DNA of 64,000 nucleotides from Brevibacterium casei CIP 102111 (GCF_900169275.1 NZ_FXZC01000001.1:62001-126000); one strand, 5' to 3'. Counted from the first letter of the stretch, positions 43,258 through 52,768 are shown. The notes: generated by a model not told the origin, from the sequence alone. Made by a program: numbers and translations.

Positions 43258-44310
43258 TCAGGCCTGGAGGTCGATGACGACCTTGATGTCGCCGGGGTGA
43301 TGTTCGAAGGCCCCGAGCGCCTGCGAGAGGGGGACCGTGCGGGAGAGCAGGGAGGTCAGCCATTCGTCGTCGGCGGCGGCCAGCGCCGCGGCTGCCTGCT
43401 TCCAGTGGTCGACGTTGGCGTTGACGGACCCGACGATCGCGACGTTGTCGAGGACGATCGTCTTCCCGATGCTCGCGAGGTCGAGTCGCGTGGGCTCCTG
43501 CGGGTCGTGCATGCCGAGGAGGCAGACGACCTGGTAGGGGGTGACGGCCTCGAGGATGTCGGCGAGGGTCGCCGAGTCCCCGGTCGTGTCGAGGACGATG
43601 TCGGGCTTCACCTCGGCGAGGACGCCGGGGAGATCACCGGAGTGGAACTGCCCGCCGAGGCGGTTGACGAGCTCCTCCTTGTTGTCCCGCTGGGTGGCGT
43701 TGTAGAGATGGACGTCGAGCCCGCGCTGCCGGCCGAGGAGGGCCGCGAGCAACCCGATCGTCCCGCCGCCGACGATGACGACGGACGACGGGTCGAAAAA
43801 CGCGCGCTCGCCGACGCGGAAGACCTGATCCCAGGCCTTCGCGACGACCGAGGTCGGCTCCATGAGCACGCCGGTGCGCCCGAGGCTCGGGTCGAGCTTG
43901 ACGGCGAAGTCCTGCTTGACGACCCACTGCTCGGACCCGAATCCCGGCAGCTCCTTGATCCCGCGTTCGGTGTACTCACCGTTGCGGCACATGTCGAACT
44001 CGCCGTGCGCGCACGCCGGGCACGGCACGGGGTCGGGGCGCCGGACGACCCCGGCGATGAGGTCGCCCGGGGCGAAGGCCGATCCCTCCGGGGCGGCTTC
44101 GACGCGGCCGAGGGACTCGTGGCCGATGATGAGCAGTTCCTCACCCGGAGGCGCCCACCCGTACTGCCCGCCGTTGAGCTCGCGGTCGGTGCCGCACACC
44201 CCGATCGCCAGGCCGGTGACGAGGAGCTCGTCGGCAGCGGGCTCGGGCGTGGGCATGTCGGTGACGGCGAGCGAGTCAGCGGTGCCGGGGGTGATAGTGA
44301 GTGCTCTCAT
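43258..44310 (-). CDS. Zinc-dependent MDR dehydrogenase (glucose 1-dehydrogenase-like)
   Basis: The 350-residue enzyme has the catalytic zinc site GVCGTDRELN near residue 37 and GHESLGRVE near 62, a partial structural zinc lobe CPACAHGEFDMCRNGEY near 98 and the nucleotide fold VVIVGGGTIGLLAALLG near 178. The FGSEQWVVKQDF block and length resemble archaeal and bacterial glucose 1-dehydrogenases. The gluconolactonase-like gene just upstream supports an aldose-to-lactone oxidation. AAGGAC precedes ATG 44310. Confidence 0.82.
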   Translation of the reverse strand: MRALTITPGTADSLAVTDMPTPEPAADELLVTGLAIGVCGTDRELNGGQYGWAPPGEELLIIGHESLGRVEAAPEGSAFAPGDLIAGVVRRPDPVPCPACAHGEFDMCRNGEYTERGIKELPGFGSEQWVVKQDFAVKLDPSLGRTGVLMEPTSVVAKAWDQVFRVGERAFFDPSSVVIVGGGTIGLLAALLGRQRGLDVHLYNATQRDNKEELVNRLGGQFHSGDLPGVLAEVKPDIVLDTTGDSATLADILEAVTPYQVVCLLGMHDPQEPTRLDLASIGKTIVLDNVAIVGSVNANVDHWKQAAAALAAADDEWLTSLLSRTVPLSQALGAFEHHPGDIKVVIDLQA

Positions 44311-44406
44311 CGGGGTCCTTCGTGGTCGTGGTCGGGGTCGTGGGTGGGTGTCGCGTGGGTCGTGAGTGGGTGTCGCCTGGTCGGGCGGCTCGTCAGGCGA
44401 CGTCGC

Positions 44407-45345
44407 TCACCCGTCGAACGGCGCTGCGGGGACCCCGGTGGCGCCGGGGGTGACGGCGAAGACGCCTCCTGCGCCCGGTTGGGTGCCCGGCTCGACGTTC
44501 TCCTGGGTCGTCGTGATGAAGAGGGTGCGCAGATCCGGTCCGCCGAAGGTGCAGGCGGTGACATTGGTGACGGGAAGGTCGACGACCTCGAGGAGGGTGC
44601 CCGCGGCGTCGCGGCATTCGACGCGGGAGCCGCCGTAGATCGCCGTCCACACGTTGTCCTCGGTGTCGACGCAGAGTCCGTCCGGTCCGCCGGCCGGGTC
44701 ATCGTCGTCGAGGGTGAACACGCGACGGGCGTTCCTCAGTCCCGCCGACTCGTCCCAGTCGAGGACCCAGGTGCTGCGGGTGGGGGTGTCGTTGTAGAAG
44801 GCGCGGCGCTCATCCGAGGTCCACGCGATGCCGTTGGAGATGGTGACGTCGTCGAAGACCGTGTTCACCGAGCCGTCGCCGGTGATCCGGTAGAGGGCGC
44901 CGCCGCCCTTGCCCTGGTCGTAGCGCATTGTGCCTGCGAGGAATCGTCCGGCCGGGTCGCACCCGCCGTCGTTGAAGCGGACGTCGGGGTCGGTGACCAC
45001 CTCGGCGATCTCCGTCCATGCCCCGCCGGCGGGATCGTCGGAGACACTGAGTCCGTGCTCGGTGAGGACGGCGATGCCGCCGGCGACGCGGGGGCGCAGG
45101 CATCCGGCGACCGGGCCGGGAACGTCGAGCGCGTCGACCATGTCGGGGGCCACCGGTGTGAGAACTGACCCGGCGGAGGTGCCGCTGACGTCGGCGGTCA
45201 GCGCTTCGGGTCGCACGGTGAGGATCCGTCCGGCGAGCATGTCGACGTAGCGCAGCGTGTTCGCGACCGGTGAACCGTCGTCGGGCCACCACACGGGACC
45301 TTCGGCGTGGAAGGCGACGGGAGGGACGAAGAGCTCTGCTCGCAT
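44407..45345 (-). CDS. SMP-30/gluconolactonase family protein
   Basis: The 312-residue beta-propeller protein has the metal ligands of the family: AEGPVWWPDD near residue 14, TISNGIAWTSDE near 168 and GGPDGLCVDTEDNVW near 218, plus FNDGGCDPAGRF near 123. Such enzymes hydrolyse sugar lactones or related esters using Ca or Zn. It is the first gene of an operon with the MDR dehydrogenase, so the pair may convert an aldose to the aldonate. A G-rich 96-base gap with two copies of GTGGGTGTCGC separates them. Confidence 0.83.
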   Translation of the reverse strand: MRAELFVPPVAFHAEGPVWWPDDGSPVANTLRYVDMLAGRILTVRPEALTADVSGTSAGSVLTPVAPDMVDALDVPGPVAGCLRPRVAGGIAVLTEHGLSVSDDPAGGAWTEIAEVVTDPDVRFNDGGCDPAGRFLAGTMRYDQGKGGGALYRITGDGSVNTVFDDVTISNGIAWTSDERRAFYNDTPTRSTWVLDWDESAGLRNARRVFTLDDDDPAGGPDGLCVDTEDNVWTAIYGGSRVECRDAAGTLLEVVDLPVTNVTACTFGGPDLRTLFITTTQENVEPGTQPGAGGVFAVTPGATGVPAAPFDG

Positions 45346-45492
45346 GCTTCCTGCCTTGTGGGAGGGGCGCTGGACGGGGTCGGTCGGGGACGTCGGTCGT
45401 GGGGTCCACGCTATTGCCGCCGCTCACCTCAGTCAACGCCCCTTGCGGGATGGGGTCCGACCGCGGTGGATCGCCATGTCCGCGGTACCCGG

Positions 45493-45498
45493 TAGAGT
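45493..45498 (+). promoter_or_regulatory. -10 box of the tRNA-Sec promoter
   Basis: TAGAGT ends seven bases before the first base of the mature tRNA, so transcription may start at or next to the tRNA 5' end. Confidence 0.45.
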
Positions 45499-45505
45499 TC
45501 GTTCC

Positions 45506-45601
45506 GGAGGCGTCTGGCGTCCTGGTGGGCCCCCCGGTCTTCAAAACCGGTGAGACCGAGCATCTCGGTCTGGCGGGTTCGATTCCCGTCCGCCTCCGCC
45601 A
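45506..45601 (+). tRNA. selC: tRNA-Sec (anticodon UCA)
   Basis: This 96-base gene folds as a selenocysteine tRNA. The acceptor stem is GGAGGCG (45506-45512) with CGCCTCC (45591-45597), discriminator G and an encoded CCA. The anticodon stem CCGGT/ACCGG has loop CTTCAAA with anticodon TCA at 45541-45543, and the long variable arm is GAGACCGAG/CTCGGTCT-like. The T arm holds GGGTTCGATTCCC. The total length and UCA anticodon are diagnostic. It decodes the UGA at 22980 and lies just before selA. Confidence 0.95.
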
Positions 45602-45676
45602 CAGACATCGCCGGTAAGGATGCTTGCCGGAACGGGACGTGAGCGTGTGCGCGTCGGCACAGAGGAGGAGGCAGCC

Positions 45677-47137
45677 ATGGTCGAGGCCGACCCCCGCCGG
45701 AGCATTCCGCGCACCGATCATCTCCTCGCCCTGCCCGAGGTCGCCGCCGCCCGCGACCGCCTCGGCGAGGCGACGATCCGTGCCCTCATCGCCGACGCCC
45801 AGGACTCCGCCCGGTCAGGGAAGCTTCCCGTCGCCGAGGTGACCCCCACCGTCATCGCGGCCGTGACCACGCGTTCGGCCTCATCGCTCACCCCCGTGCT
45901 CAACGCGACCGGGATCATCGTCCACACGAACCTCGGTCGCGCACCGCTCTCACCTGCGGCGCAGCAGGCCGTCAGCGATGCAGCCGGCTATGTCGACGTC
46001 GAGATGGACCTCGAATCCGGCAAGCGGAGCAAGCGCGGCGTCGGGGCGAAGGCGGCGCTGCTGCGCGCCTGCCCCGCCGCCGAGGACGCGCTCGTCGTCA
46101 ACAACGGCGCCGCCGCCCTGCTCCTCGCCGTGACAGCGCTGCGGGGCAGTGGGGACGCTGCGGATTCGACCTCGCCGGGCCGGTCCGGTCCGGGAACCAC
46201 CGTCCCGGATGAGATCGTCGTCAGCCGCGGGGAGCTCGTCGAGATCGGGGCCGGCTTCCGTCTGCCCGACCTCATGGTCACCACCGGCGCTCGCCTCCGT
46301 GAGGTCGGCACGACGAATCGGACCCACCTGGCCGACTATGCCGCGGCCGTCGGCCCGGCGACCGCGAGCCTGCTCAAGGTCCACACGAGCAACTTCCGCG
46401 TCGACGGCTTCACCGCCGAGGCGACCCTGTCGCAGCTGCGCGGCCTCGCCGACGAGCACAAGCTCCCTCTCATCGCCGACCTCGGCAGCGGGCTCCTCAC
46501 CCCCGACCCGGTTCTGCCGAACGAACCCGACATCGACACCGCCCTCCGGGACGGGGCCGACGTCGTCATCGTCTCCGGCGACAAACTCCTCGGCGGACCG
46601 CAGGCCGGCCTCATCCTCGGCCGGACCGAGGCCGTCGAGCGGATCGCGAGGCACCCGCTCGCCCGCGCGATGCGCACCGACAAGCTCACGCTTGCGGCGA
46701 TCGAGGCGACGATCTCAGGAGCCTCGAACCCCGTTCACGACGCCCTCCACCTCGACCCGGTCGACCTGCGCAGACGCACGGAACGACTCGCCGAGGCGGT
46801 CGGCGGAACCGTCGTTCCTCATGACGGTCGCGTCGGCGGCGGGGGTGCTCCCGGCGTCCCCTTACCCGGGTGGGCGCTCGAGCTTCCCGAGGACTTCGCC
46901 GAACCGCTGCGCCTCGGCGATCCGGCCGTCGTCGCCCGCGTCCACCAGGGCGTGTGCCTCGTCGACCTCCGCAGCGTTCCCGAAACCTCCGACGATGCGC
47001 TCGCCGATGCGATCCGGGCGGCCGCCGAGCGCCTCGGCGGGACCGGCGCAGCGGCTGACCGCGGTCAGGGCGGACCCGGCATCACGGAAACCGCGACGCA
47101 GACGGCCGCGAACGACCGCCTCGGCGAGGGCACCTGA
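45677..47137 (+). CDS. selA: L-seryl-tRNA(Sec) selenium transferase SelA
   Basis: The 486-residue PLP enzyme converts Ser-tRNA(Sec) to Sec-tRNA(Sec) with selenophosphate from SelD. It has VLNATGIIVHTNLGRAPLS near residue 74, VNNGAAALLL near 139, HTSNFRVDGFT near 237 and the PLP lysine in VSGDKLLGGPQAGLI (about K303). GGAGGAGG upstream fixes ATG 45677. A Ser/Gly-rich insert near residues 158-175 (SGDAADSTSPGRSGPG) is longer than usual. Its stop overlaps the selB start (TGATG). Confidence 0.96.
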   Translation: MVEADPRRSIPRTDHLLALPEVAAARDRLGEATIRALIADAQDSARSGKLPVAEVTPTVIAAVTTRSASSLTPVLNATGIIVHTNLGRAPLSPAAQQAVSDAAGYVDVEMDLESGKRSKRGVGAKAALLRACPAAEDALVVNNGAAALLLAVTALRGSGDAADSTSPGRSGPGTTVPDEIVVSRGELVEIGAGFRLPDLMVTTGARLREVGTTNRTHLADYAAAVGPATASLLKVHTSNFRVDGFTAEATLSQLRGLADEHKLPLIADLGSGLLTPDPVLPNEPDIDTALRDGADVVIVSGDKLLGGPQAGLILGRTEAVERIARHPLARAMRTDKLTLAAIEATISGASNPVHDALHLDPVDLRRRTERLAEAVGGTVVPHDGRVGGGGAPGVPLPGWALELPEDFAEPLRLGDPAVVARVHQGVCLVDLRSVPETSDDALADAIRAAAERLGGTGAAADRGQGGPGITETATQTAANDRLGEGT

Positions 47138-48984
47138 TGTTCGTCGTCGCGACGGCCGGGCACGTCGATCATGGGAAGTCGACCCTGGTCAAAGCCCTGA
47201 CCGGGATGGAACCGGACCGGTGGGCCGAAGAGCGCAGGCGCGGGCTGACGATCGATCTCGGGTTCGCGTGGACGACGCTGCCCTCGGGTCGGGAGCTCGC
47301 GTTCGTCGACGTCCCCGGGCACGAGCGGTTCCTCGCGAACATGCTCGCCGGGGTCGGTCCGGCGCCGATCGTCTGCTTCGTCATCGCCGCGGACAAGGGC
47401 TGGCAGGCGCAGTCGAGCGATCATCGGGACGCGATCGCAGCCCTCGGGATCGACCGGGGGCTCATCGTCGTCACCCGCGCCGACCTCGCGCCGGACACCG
47501 TCACGGAGACGGAAGCCCAGGTGAGGGCCGAGCTGCGGGGGACGACGCTCGCCGATGCGCCGATCGTCACGGTCTCGGCGACGACGGGGCAGGGCATGGA
47601 CGAACTCATCGCCCGCCTCGACGAGGTCACCGCCGCCACCCCCGCTCCGGACGCGGACGCGCGCGTGCGGCTGTGGATCGACCGGGCGTTCTCGATCACC
47701 GGGGCGGGCACCGTCGTCACCGGCACGCTCACCGCGGGAACCCTGCGCGCAGGCGACCGGGTGCGCGTCGTCGGCGAGTCCGTCGACCTCGTCACCGGGA
47801 TCCGCGGGATGCAGAGCAGGGAATCCTCCGCCGAGGTCGTCACCCCCGCCGCGCGCGTCGCCGTCAACGTCCGCGACGTCCCCGTCGACGACATCCACCG
47901 AGGTGACGCCCTCATCACGCCCGATGCGTGGCCGATCGTCGAGGTGCTCGACGTGCGCCGGACGATGGGGGAGGCGCTCGCCGACGGCGTCCACGAGCTC
48001 ATGCTCCACATCGGCACCGCCGCCGTGCCCGTGCGCCTGCGCCCCTTCGACGCCGAGCATGCCAGGCTCACCCTCGAGCGACCGCTGCCGCTGCAACTCG
48101 GCGACCGCATGGTGCTGCGCAACCCCGGCAGCCGCAACGTCTTCGCCGGCGTCGTCGTCCTCGACGTCGACCCGCCTGAGCTGGGACGACGCGGCGACGG
48201 GGCGCGGCGGGCCGCTGCGTTGGCATCGCGGCCGGTGACCGGGGACGTCCTCGCCGAGGTGGCTCGGCGCGGAGCCGTCGAACGCGCGGTCCTCGTGCGG
48301 TTCGGCCTGACGGTGCCCGAGACGCTGCCCTCCGATGTCGAGGCGCTGGGTGCCTGGCTCGTGCACGCTCCGACACTCCAGGCGTGGGTGACGGCGGCCA
48401 AGGAAGTGGTGGCGAAGCAGCTCGCCGCACAGCCGATGGCCCCGGGCGTGCCGGTCAAAGCCGTCGTCGGGGCCCTGCGTCGGGTCGATCCGCCGCTGCC
48501 GAGTGCTGGGGCGCAGCCGGCCGCGTCCCCAGGCAGCGGAACCGGGATCGGCGCGCTCGTCGCCGAGGTGATCCGACGGGCCGGTCTCGAGGCGGCCGAC
48601 GGCGTGGTCCGCCCACCCGGTCACCGCGCGGATCTCGGCCCTGCGGAGGCGGGTGTCGCCGAGGTCGAACAACGTCTCAAGGCCAATCCCTTCGATGCGC
48701 CCGAGGCCGATGATCTGCGGGCGCTTCGCCTGGGAGCGCGGGAGCTCGCGGTCGCCGAGAAGGCGGGGAGGGTGCTGCGCCTCGGCGACGGTGTCGTCGT
48801 CTCCCCGCGGACCCCGGCGCAGGCGATGCGACTGCTCGCGGGACTCGATCAGCCGTTCACGACGAGTCAGGCCAGGCAGGCGCTGGGGACGACGCGGCGC
48901 GTCGTCATCCCGCTGCTCGAGCACCTCGACTCCCGCGGGTGGACGAGGCGGCTCGACGGTTCGCATCGCGAGGTCGTGCGGTAG
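47137..48984 (+). CDS. selB: Selenocysteine-specific elongation factor SelB
   Basis: The 615-residue GTPase carries Sec-tRNA to the ribosome and binds the SECIS hairpin. The G domain has GHVDHGKSTLVKAL (residues 7-20), the DVPGHERFLANMLAG switch near 60 and VVTRADLAP near 109. Elongation-factor domains II-III follow (GAGTVVTGTLTAGTLR near 188). Winged helices occupy the C-terminal 240 residues, ending in the basic RGWTRRLDGSHREVVR. It is coupled to selA by one base. Confidence 0.96.
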   Translation: MFVVATAGHVDHGKSTLVKALTGMEPDRWAEERRRGLTIDLGFAWTTLPSGRELAFVDVPGHERFLANMLAGVGPAPIVCFVIAADKGWQAQSSDHRDAIAALGIDRGLIVVTRADLAPDTVTETEAQVRAELRGTTLADAPIVTVSATTGQGMDELIARLDEVTAATPAPDADARVRLWIDRAFSITGAGTVVTGTLTAGTLRAGDRVRVVGESVDLVTGIRGMQSRESSAEVVTPAARVAVNVRDVPVDDIHRGDALITPDAWPIVEVLDVRRTMGEALADGVHELMLHIGTAAVPVRLRPFDAEHARLTLERPLPLQLGDRMVLRNPGSRNVFAGVVVLDVDPPELGRRGDGARRAAALASRPVTGDVLAEVARRGAVERAVLVRFGLTVPETLPSDVEALGAWLVHAPTLQAWVTAAKEVVAKQLAAQPMAPGVPVKAVVGALRRVDPPLPSAGAQPAASPGSGTGIGALVAEVIRRAGLEAADGVVRPPGHRADLGPAEAGVAEVEQRLKANPFDAPEADDLRALRLGARELAVAEKAGRVLRLGDGVVVSPRTPAQAMRLLAGLDQPFTTSQARQALGTTRRVVIPLLEHLDSRGWTRRLDGSHREVVR

Positions 48985-49084
48985 GACGGGCTGGAAAGCG
49001 GCAGGCGGTCCGCGGTGCAGTCAGGGCCGCTGACCAGATGTCCGAGCTCCGGCGGAACAATTGGGGAGGCGGCACAATTGGGGG

Positions 49085-49801
49085 ATGGAACCTCTCACGT
49101 CCGAACGTCGCGTCATCGCCGCCGCCGAGTCGCTGGCGGCGACCTTGGTCGGCAACCCGAACCACACGGTGGCCGCAGCAGTCATGGATACCCGTGGGCG
49201 CATCTTCACGGCGGTCAACGTCTTCCACTTCACGGGCGGACCGTGCGCCGAACTCGTCGCCCTCGGCGTTGCTGCCGCTGCTCATGCCGGACCGCTCGTG
49301 GCCGTGGCTGCGGCAGGCGATGACGGCCGCGGCGTGATCCCTCCCTGCGGGCGGTGCCGACAGGTGCTCCTCGATCTCCACCCGGACGTCACCGTCGCCG
49401 TGCCGAGCGAAGAGCGACCGACGATCCGAGCGATCCGCGAGCTGCTGCCCGACACCTACCGCCACCCCGATGCCCAGGCGGCGCGGATCCTCCGCTTCAA
49501 TGCGCGCTACTACGACAGCGTCGTCGCCGGCACGAAGACCACGACGGTGCGATGGAGGGAGTGGGTCGAGGAGGGTCCTGCCATCCTCTACTTCGAGGAC
49601 GACGAGCGAGGACCTCTGAAAGGGGAGGTCCTGCGCACCTCGAAGGTCGCTCTGCGCGATCTCACTCCTGAGGACCTGGGCGTCGACGATGTCGGCGTGG
49701 TCGAGGAGTACGTCGCTGGTCTGCGCGGCCACTATCCCGACATGCCCGAGGACGCGGTGGTCACCGTCGTCGACTTCGCGCTCGGCCCGGACGACGACTG
49801 A
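49085..49801 (+). CDS. Cytidine deaminase-like domain fused to ASCH domain
   Basis: The 238-residue protein has an N-terminal tetrameric-CDA-type deaminase: the zinc/catalytic motif [11 protein letters not shown] near residue 57 and [14 protein letters not shown] near 88. A C-terminal ASCH domain follows (about 135-230: [20 protein letters not shown], then [16 protein letters not shown]). CDA converts cytidine to uridine; E. coli YqfB, an ASCH protein, hydrolyses N4-acetylcytidine. One polypeptide could do both steps. CACAAT six bases before ATG 49085 suggests a leaderless promoter. It stands alone after selB. Confidence 0.85.
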   Translation: MEPLTSERRVIAAAESLAATLVGNPNHTVAAAVMDTRGRIFTAVNVFHFTGGPCAELVALGVAAAAHAGPLVAVAAAGDDGRGVIPPCGRCRQVLLDLHPDVTVAVPSEERPTIRAIRELLPDTYRHPDAQAARILRFNARYYDSVVAGTKTTTVRWREWVEEGPAILYFEDDERGPLKGEVLRTSKVALRDLTPEDLGVDDVGVVEEYVAGLRGHYPDMPEDAVVTVVDFALGPDDD

Positions 49802-49844
49802 GGAGCGTCGGCGCGAACCCGCCGGGACGCTGACCGCCGGCAAC

Positions 49845-49904
49845 CGCTCGGTTTCGATCCCACCGCGCTGGATCGATCCATGCCATGTGGATCGGAACCG
49901 AGCG
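49845..49904. terminator. Inverted repeat between convergent genes
   Basis: CGCTCGGTTTCGATCC (49845-49860) pairs with GGATCGGAACCGAGCG (49889-49904) with one mismatch around a 28-base loop. It lies between the stops of the CDA-ASCH gene and the M20 hydrolase gene and can serve both. Confidence 0.6.
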
Positions 49905-49938
49905 ATGACCGATTCGCGATCCGCCCCGTGCGCACCCC

Positions 49939-51210
49939 TCACCCCGCAAGCGCACCGCCTGCCAACCGCCGGACCACCTCGGTGAGGTGATGGAGACCGG
50001 AGAGGAGGTCCTCGTCCTTCGTGAACTCCTCAAGGTTGTGCGAGATCCCGGCGACGCTCGGTACGAAGAGCATGACCGTGGGCACCGTGTCCTTGAGATT
50101 CGTCGAGTCGTGCCCGGCCACCGTCATCACCGTCGCCGAGGTGAGCCCGAGGTCATCGGCGACCGCGCGGGCGAGCTCGACGCCGTCCTCGCCGTAGGGG
50201 TTCTGATCCCAGCTGTGCTCGGCGGTGATCTCGATGTCGACCCCGACCTCCTCGGAGATCTTCGCGACCGTGCCCATGAGCGAGGCATGGGCGGCGGCGA
50301 TGACCTCGGCGCTGGGGGAGCGGAGGTCGAGGAGGAGCTCGACCTCGCTCGCGACGACGACCGGCGAATTCGGGTAGACGTTGAGCTCACCGCACGCGGT
50401 GTGCAGCGCTCCGGGCTCGAACTCGTCGACGAGCTCGCGTGCGGCGACGACGAGTCGCGCCGCGCCGAGCAGCGCATCACGCCGATCGGCCATGAGAGTC
50501 GACCCGCTGTGGGCCTGCGCGCCGTGGACGCGGAACTCGAACTTGTGCGCGGCCCACGTCGCATCGACCAGCCCGATCGTCACGCCGTCCTCCTCCATGC
50601 TGCGCCCCTGCTGGACGTGGATCTCGGCGTACGAGGCGATCTCCGGGGCGGTGAAGTCCCCGCGTTCGCCGATCGCATCGAGCGCCTCGGCGACGGTGAC
50701 CCCGTGCGGGTCGGTCGTCGCGAGCGCCGCCTCGAGGTCGGCCTTGCCGGTGAAGACGTTGCTGCCCATCATCGAGGGCTTGAACCGCGAACCCTCCTCG
50801 TTGAACCAGTTGACGACGGCGAGGTTGAACCGCGCCTGCGAGGGGTCGGCGCGGAGTTCATCGGCGATCGCGAAGCACGCGTGCGCGCTCGCCATCACGC
50901 CGTACGCGCCGTCGAAGCGACCGGCCGTCGGCTGCGAGTCCATGTGCGATCCGGTGAGGACGTACGGGGCGCCGGGGGCGAGCTCGAGCAGTCCGAACTG
51001 ATTGCCGATCGCGTCCCGTTCGACGGTGAACCCGTGGTCCTCGAGGAGCCGGGCGAACCACGTCCGCTGCTGCCCGTCGGCCTCGCTCGCGGCCTGCCGA
51101 TCGACCCCGTTGGTCCCCTCGACCGCGCCGAAGCGGGAGTGGACGGCCCAGTCGGCGAGGAAGTCTGCGTCGCGGGTGGCCTGGGTCGGGGTGCTGGGGT
51201 TCTCGTTCAT
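49939..51210 (-). CDS. M20 family amidohydrolase (allantoate/N-carbamoyl-amino-acid hydrolase type)
   Basis: The 423-residue metallopeptidase-fold enzyme has the metal motifs TGSHMDSQPTAGRFDGAYG near residue 92, NWFNEEGSRF near 148 and the conserved EIHVQQGRSMEEDG near 212 (usual HIEQG changed to HVQQG). VAGHDSTNL and VAGISHNLEEF lie near the C terminus. The family splits C-N bonds in allantoate, ureidoglycolate, beta-ureidopropionate or carbamoyl amino acids. It is 31 bases downstream of an MFS gene and near a PucR regulator, so a nitrogen-compound pathway is likely; the substrate is open. Confidence 0.87.
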   Translation of the reverse strand: MNENPSTPTQATRDADFLADWAVHSRFGAVEGTNGVDRQAASEADGQQRTWFARLLEDHGFTVERDAIGNQFGLLELAPGAPYVLTGSHMDSQPTAGRFDGAYGVMASAHACFAIADELRADPSQARFNLAVVNWFNEEGSRFKPSMMGSNVFTGKADLEAALATTDPHGVTVAEALDAIGERGDFTAPEIASYAEIHVQQGRSMEEDGVTIGLVDATWAAHKFEFRVHGAQAHSGSTLMADRRDALLGAARLVVAARELVDEFEPGALHTACGELNVYPNSPVVVASEVELLLDLRSPSAEVIAAAHASLMGTVAKISEEVGVDIEITAEHSWDQNPYGEDGVELARAVADDLGLTSATVMTVAGHDSTNLKDTVPTVMLFVPSVAGISHNLEEFTKDEDLLSGLHHLTEVVRRLAGGALAG

Positions 51211-51241
51211 CGTGTGGACTTTCCGTGCGGGAGCCGAGTGC

Positions 51242-52573
51242 TCAGTGCTTGAAGCCGGGGAGGTCGACGCTCAGCCTCGGCGCGATCGCTCCGGCGAACG
51301 CCGTGAAGAGGGAGAGGAAGACGAGCATCGCCGCGGCCGGCCACCAATGGTCGTTCGCCGAGGCGACGAACCCGGTCGCGAGCAGCGGGATGAAGCCCGA
51401 GAGCATGCCCGCGGCGTTCTGCGCCATGCCCACCCCGGTGTAGCGGGTCGTCGCGGGGAAGAGCCCGGTGAGCACCGTGCCCGATGCCGCATACGGCAGG
51501 GAGAGCGCACCGACGGCGATGGTCATCGCGATGACGATGAGGACCGGCTGACCGGACTCGAAGAGGAGGAACGCGGGGACCGCAATGACCGCCGAGGCGA
51601 TTCCGCCCCAGAGGATGACCCTGCTCGCGCCGTACTTCGCCCCGAGCATCCCTCCCCAGATGAGGATGAGGATCTCGACCGCGGCGGCGACCATGCTGCC
51701 GAGCAGGAGGAGCGAGTCATCGTAGCCGAGGATGTTCACGCCGTAGTAGACGCAGAAGGCGGTGACGAGATAGAAGCCGCCGACGCCGAGGAGTGCCGCA
51801 GCCATGCCGACGATGATCTGCTTCCAACTGCGCTTGAGCGTCGTCGAGATCGGGCTCTTCTCGACCTCACCGGACTCCTCGAGCTGGCGGAAGACCGGGG
51901 ACTCCTCGAGGCGGCTGCGGATGTAGACGGCGACGAGGAGGAGCGGGATGGCGACGAGGAACGGGATCCGCCAGCCCCACGAGTTGAAGTTCTCCTGTGA
52001 GAGGAGCAGGGTCATGACGAAGAAGCCGCCCGAGGAGAGGATCGTGCCGATCGGCGAGCCGATCTGCGGGATCGCGGCGTAGCGGGCGCGCAGGTGGAGC
52101 GGGGCGTTCTCGACGACGAGCGTCATCGCCCCCGACCATTCGCCGCCGACGAAGAGACCCTGCGCGATGCGCAGGAGGACGAGGAGGACCGGGGCGGCGA
52201 ACCCGATCGCCGCGTACGTCGGGAGCATGCCGATGAGGCCGGTGACGATGCCGATGCCGACGATCGTGATCATGAGGACCCGACGACGTCCGATCCTGTC
52301 ACCCATCCGACCGAAGATGATGCCGCCGATGGGCCGCGCGGCCAGACCGACGCCGAAGGTCGCGAACGATGCGAGGGCTGCGGCGGTGGCGTTCTCCGAG
52401 GTGAAGTACTGGACGTTGAAGATCAGCGCGGCGGCGGCGCTGAAGAGGAAGAAGTCATACCATTCGAGCGCGGTGCCGATGAGTGCCCCGACGGCGACCT
52501 TGTTCGCGTCCTTGACGCTGAGTTCCTGCGTCGCGTCGTATTCGATCGCCGAGGTGGTGGGGTCGTTGCTCAT
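51242..52573 (-). CDS. MFS transporter, metabolite:H+ symporter (MHS) family
   Basis: The 443-residue protein has twelve membrane segments and MHS motifs: TALEWYDFFLFSAAAAL near residue 34, the loop GRMGDRIGRRRVLM near 90, VLLRIAQGLFVGGEWSGAMTL near 135 and NSWGWRIPFL near 197. MHS proteins import organic acids, amino acid derivatives or betaines. GGAG precedes ATG 52573. It is co-directional with the M20 hydrolase and divergent from the PucR gene, which probably controls both. Confidence 0.87.
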   Translation of the reverse strand: MSNDPTTSAIEYDATQELSVKDANKVAVGALIGTALEWYDFFLFSAAAALIFNVQYFTSENATAAALASFATFGVGLAARPIGGIIFGRMGDRIGRRRVLMITIVGIGIVTGLIGMLPTYAAIGFAAPVLLVLLRIAQGLFVGGEWSGAMTLVVENAPLHLRARYAAIPQIGSPIGTILSSGGFFVMTLLLSQENFNSWGWRIPFLVAIPLLLVAVYIRSRLEESPVFRQLEESGEVEKSPISTTLKRSWKQIIVGMAAALLGVGGFYLVTAFCVYYGVNILGYDDSLLLLGSMVAAAVEILILIWGGMLGAKYGASRVILWGGIASAVIAVPAFLLFESGQPVLIVIAMTIAVGALSLPYAASGTVLTGLFPATTRYTGVGMAQNAAGMLSGFIPLLATGFVASANDHWWPAAAMLVFLSLFTAFAGAIAPRLSVDLPGFKH

Positions 52574-52748
52574 GCGTGATCTCCGTCGATTGCGTGGGCG
52601 GTTCTGCGATTGTGGGGGCGGGCGTCCGCCTGCGTGGGTCGGGCGTTCGGGTGGGCGGGTGGTGGCGGACGACTGTGTGACTCAGAACATTACCGAGTGA
52701 GATCGCTCGGTCTCCACGGAGAAATGCCGCAGTTATCCCGGTCGGGAT

Positions 52749-52768
52749 TGTGCATATGCACATACACT
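52749..52768 (+). promoter_or_regulatory. Palindrome and leaderless -10 box of the PucR-type gene
   Basis: TGTGCATATGCACA (52749-52762) is a perfect 14-bp palindrome. It ends at the base before TACACT (52763-52768), which is six bases from ATG 52775. A protein bound there would cover the promoter. Confidence 0.6.
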
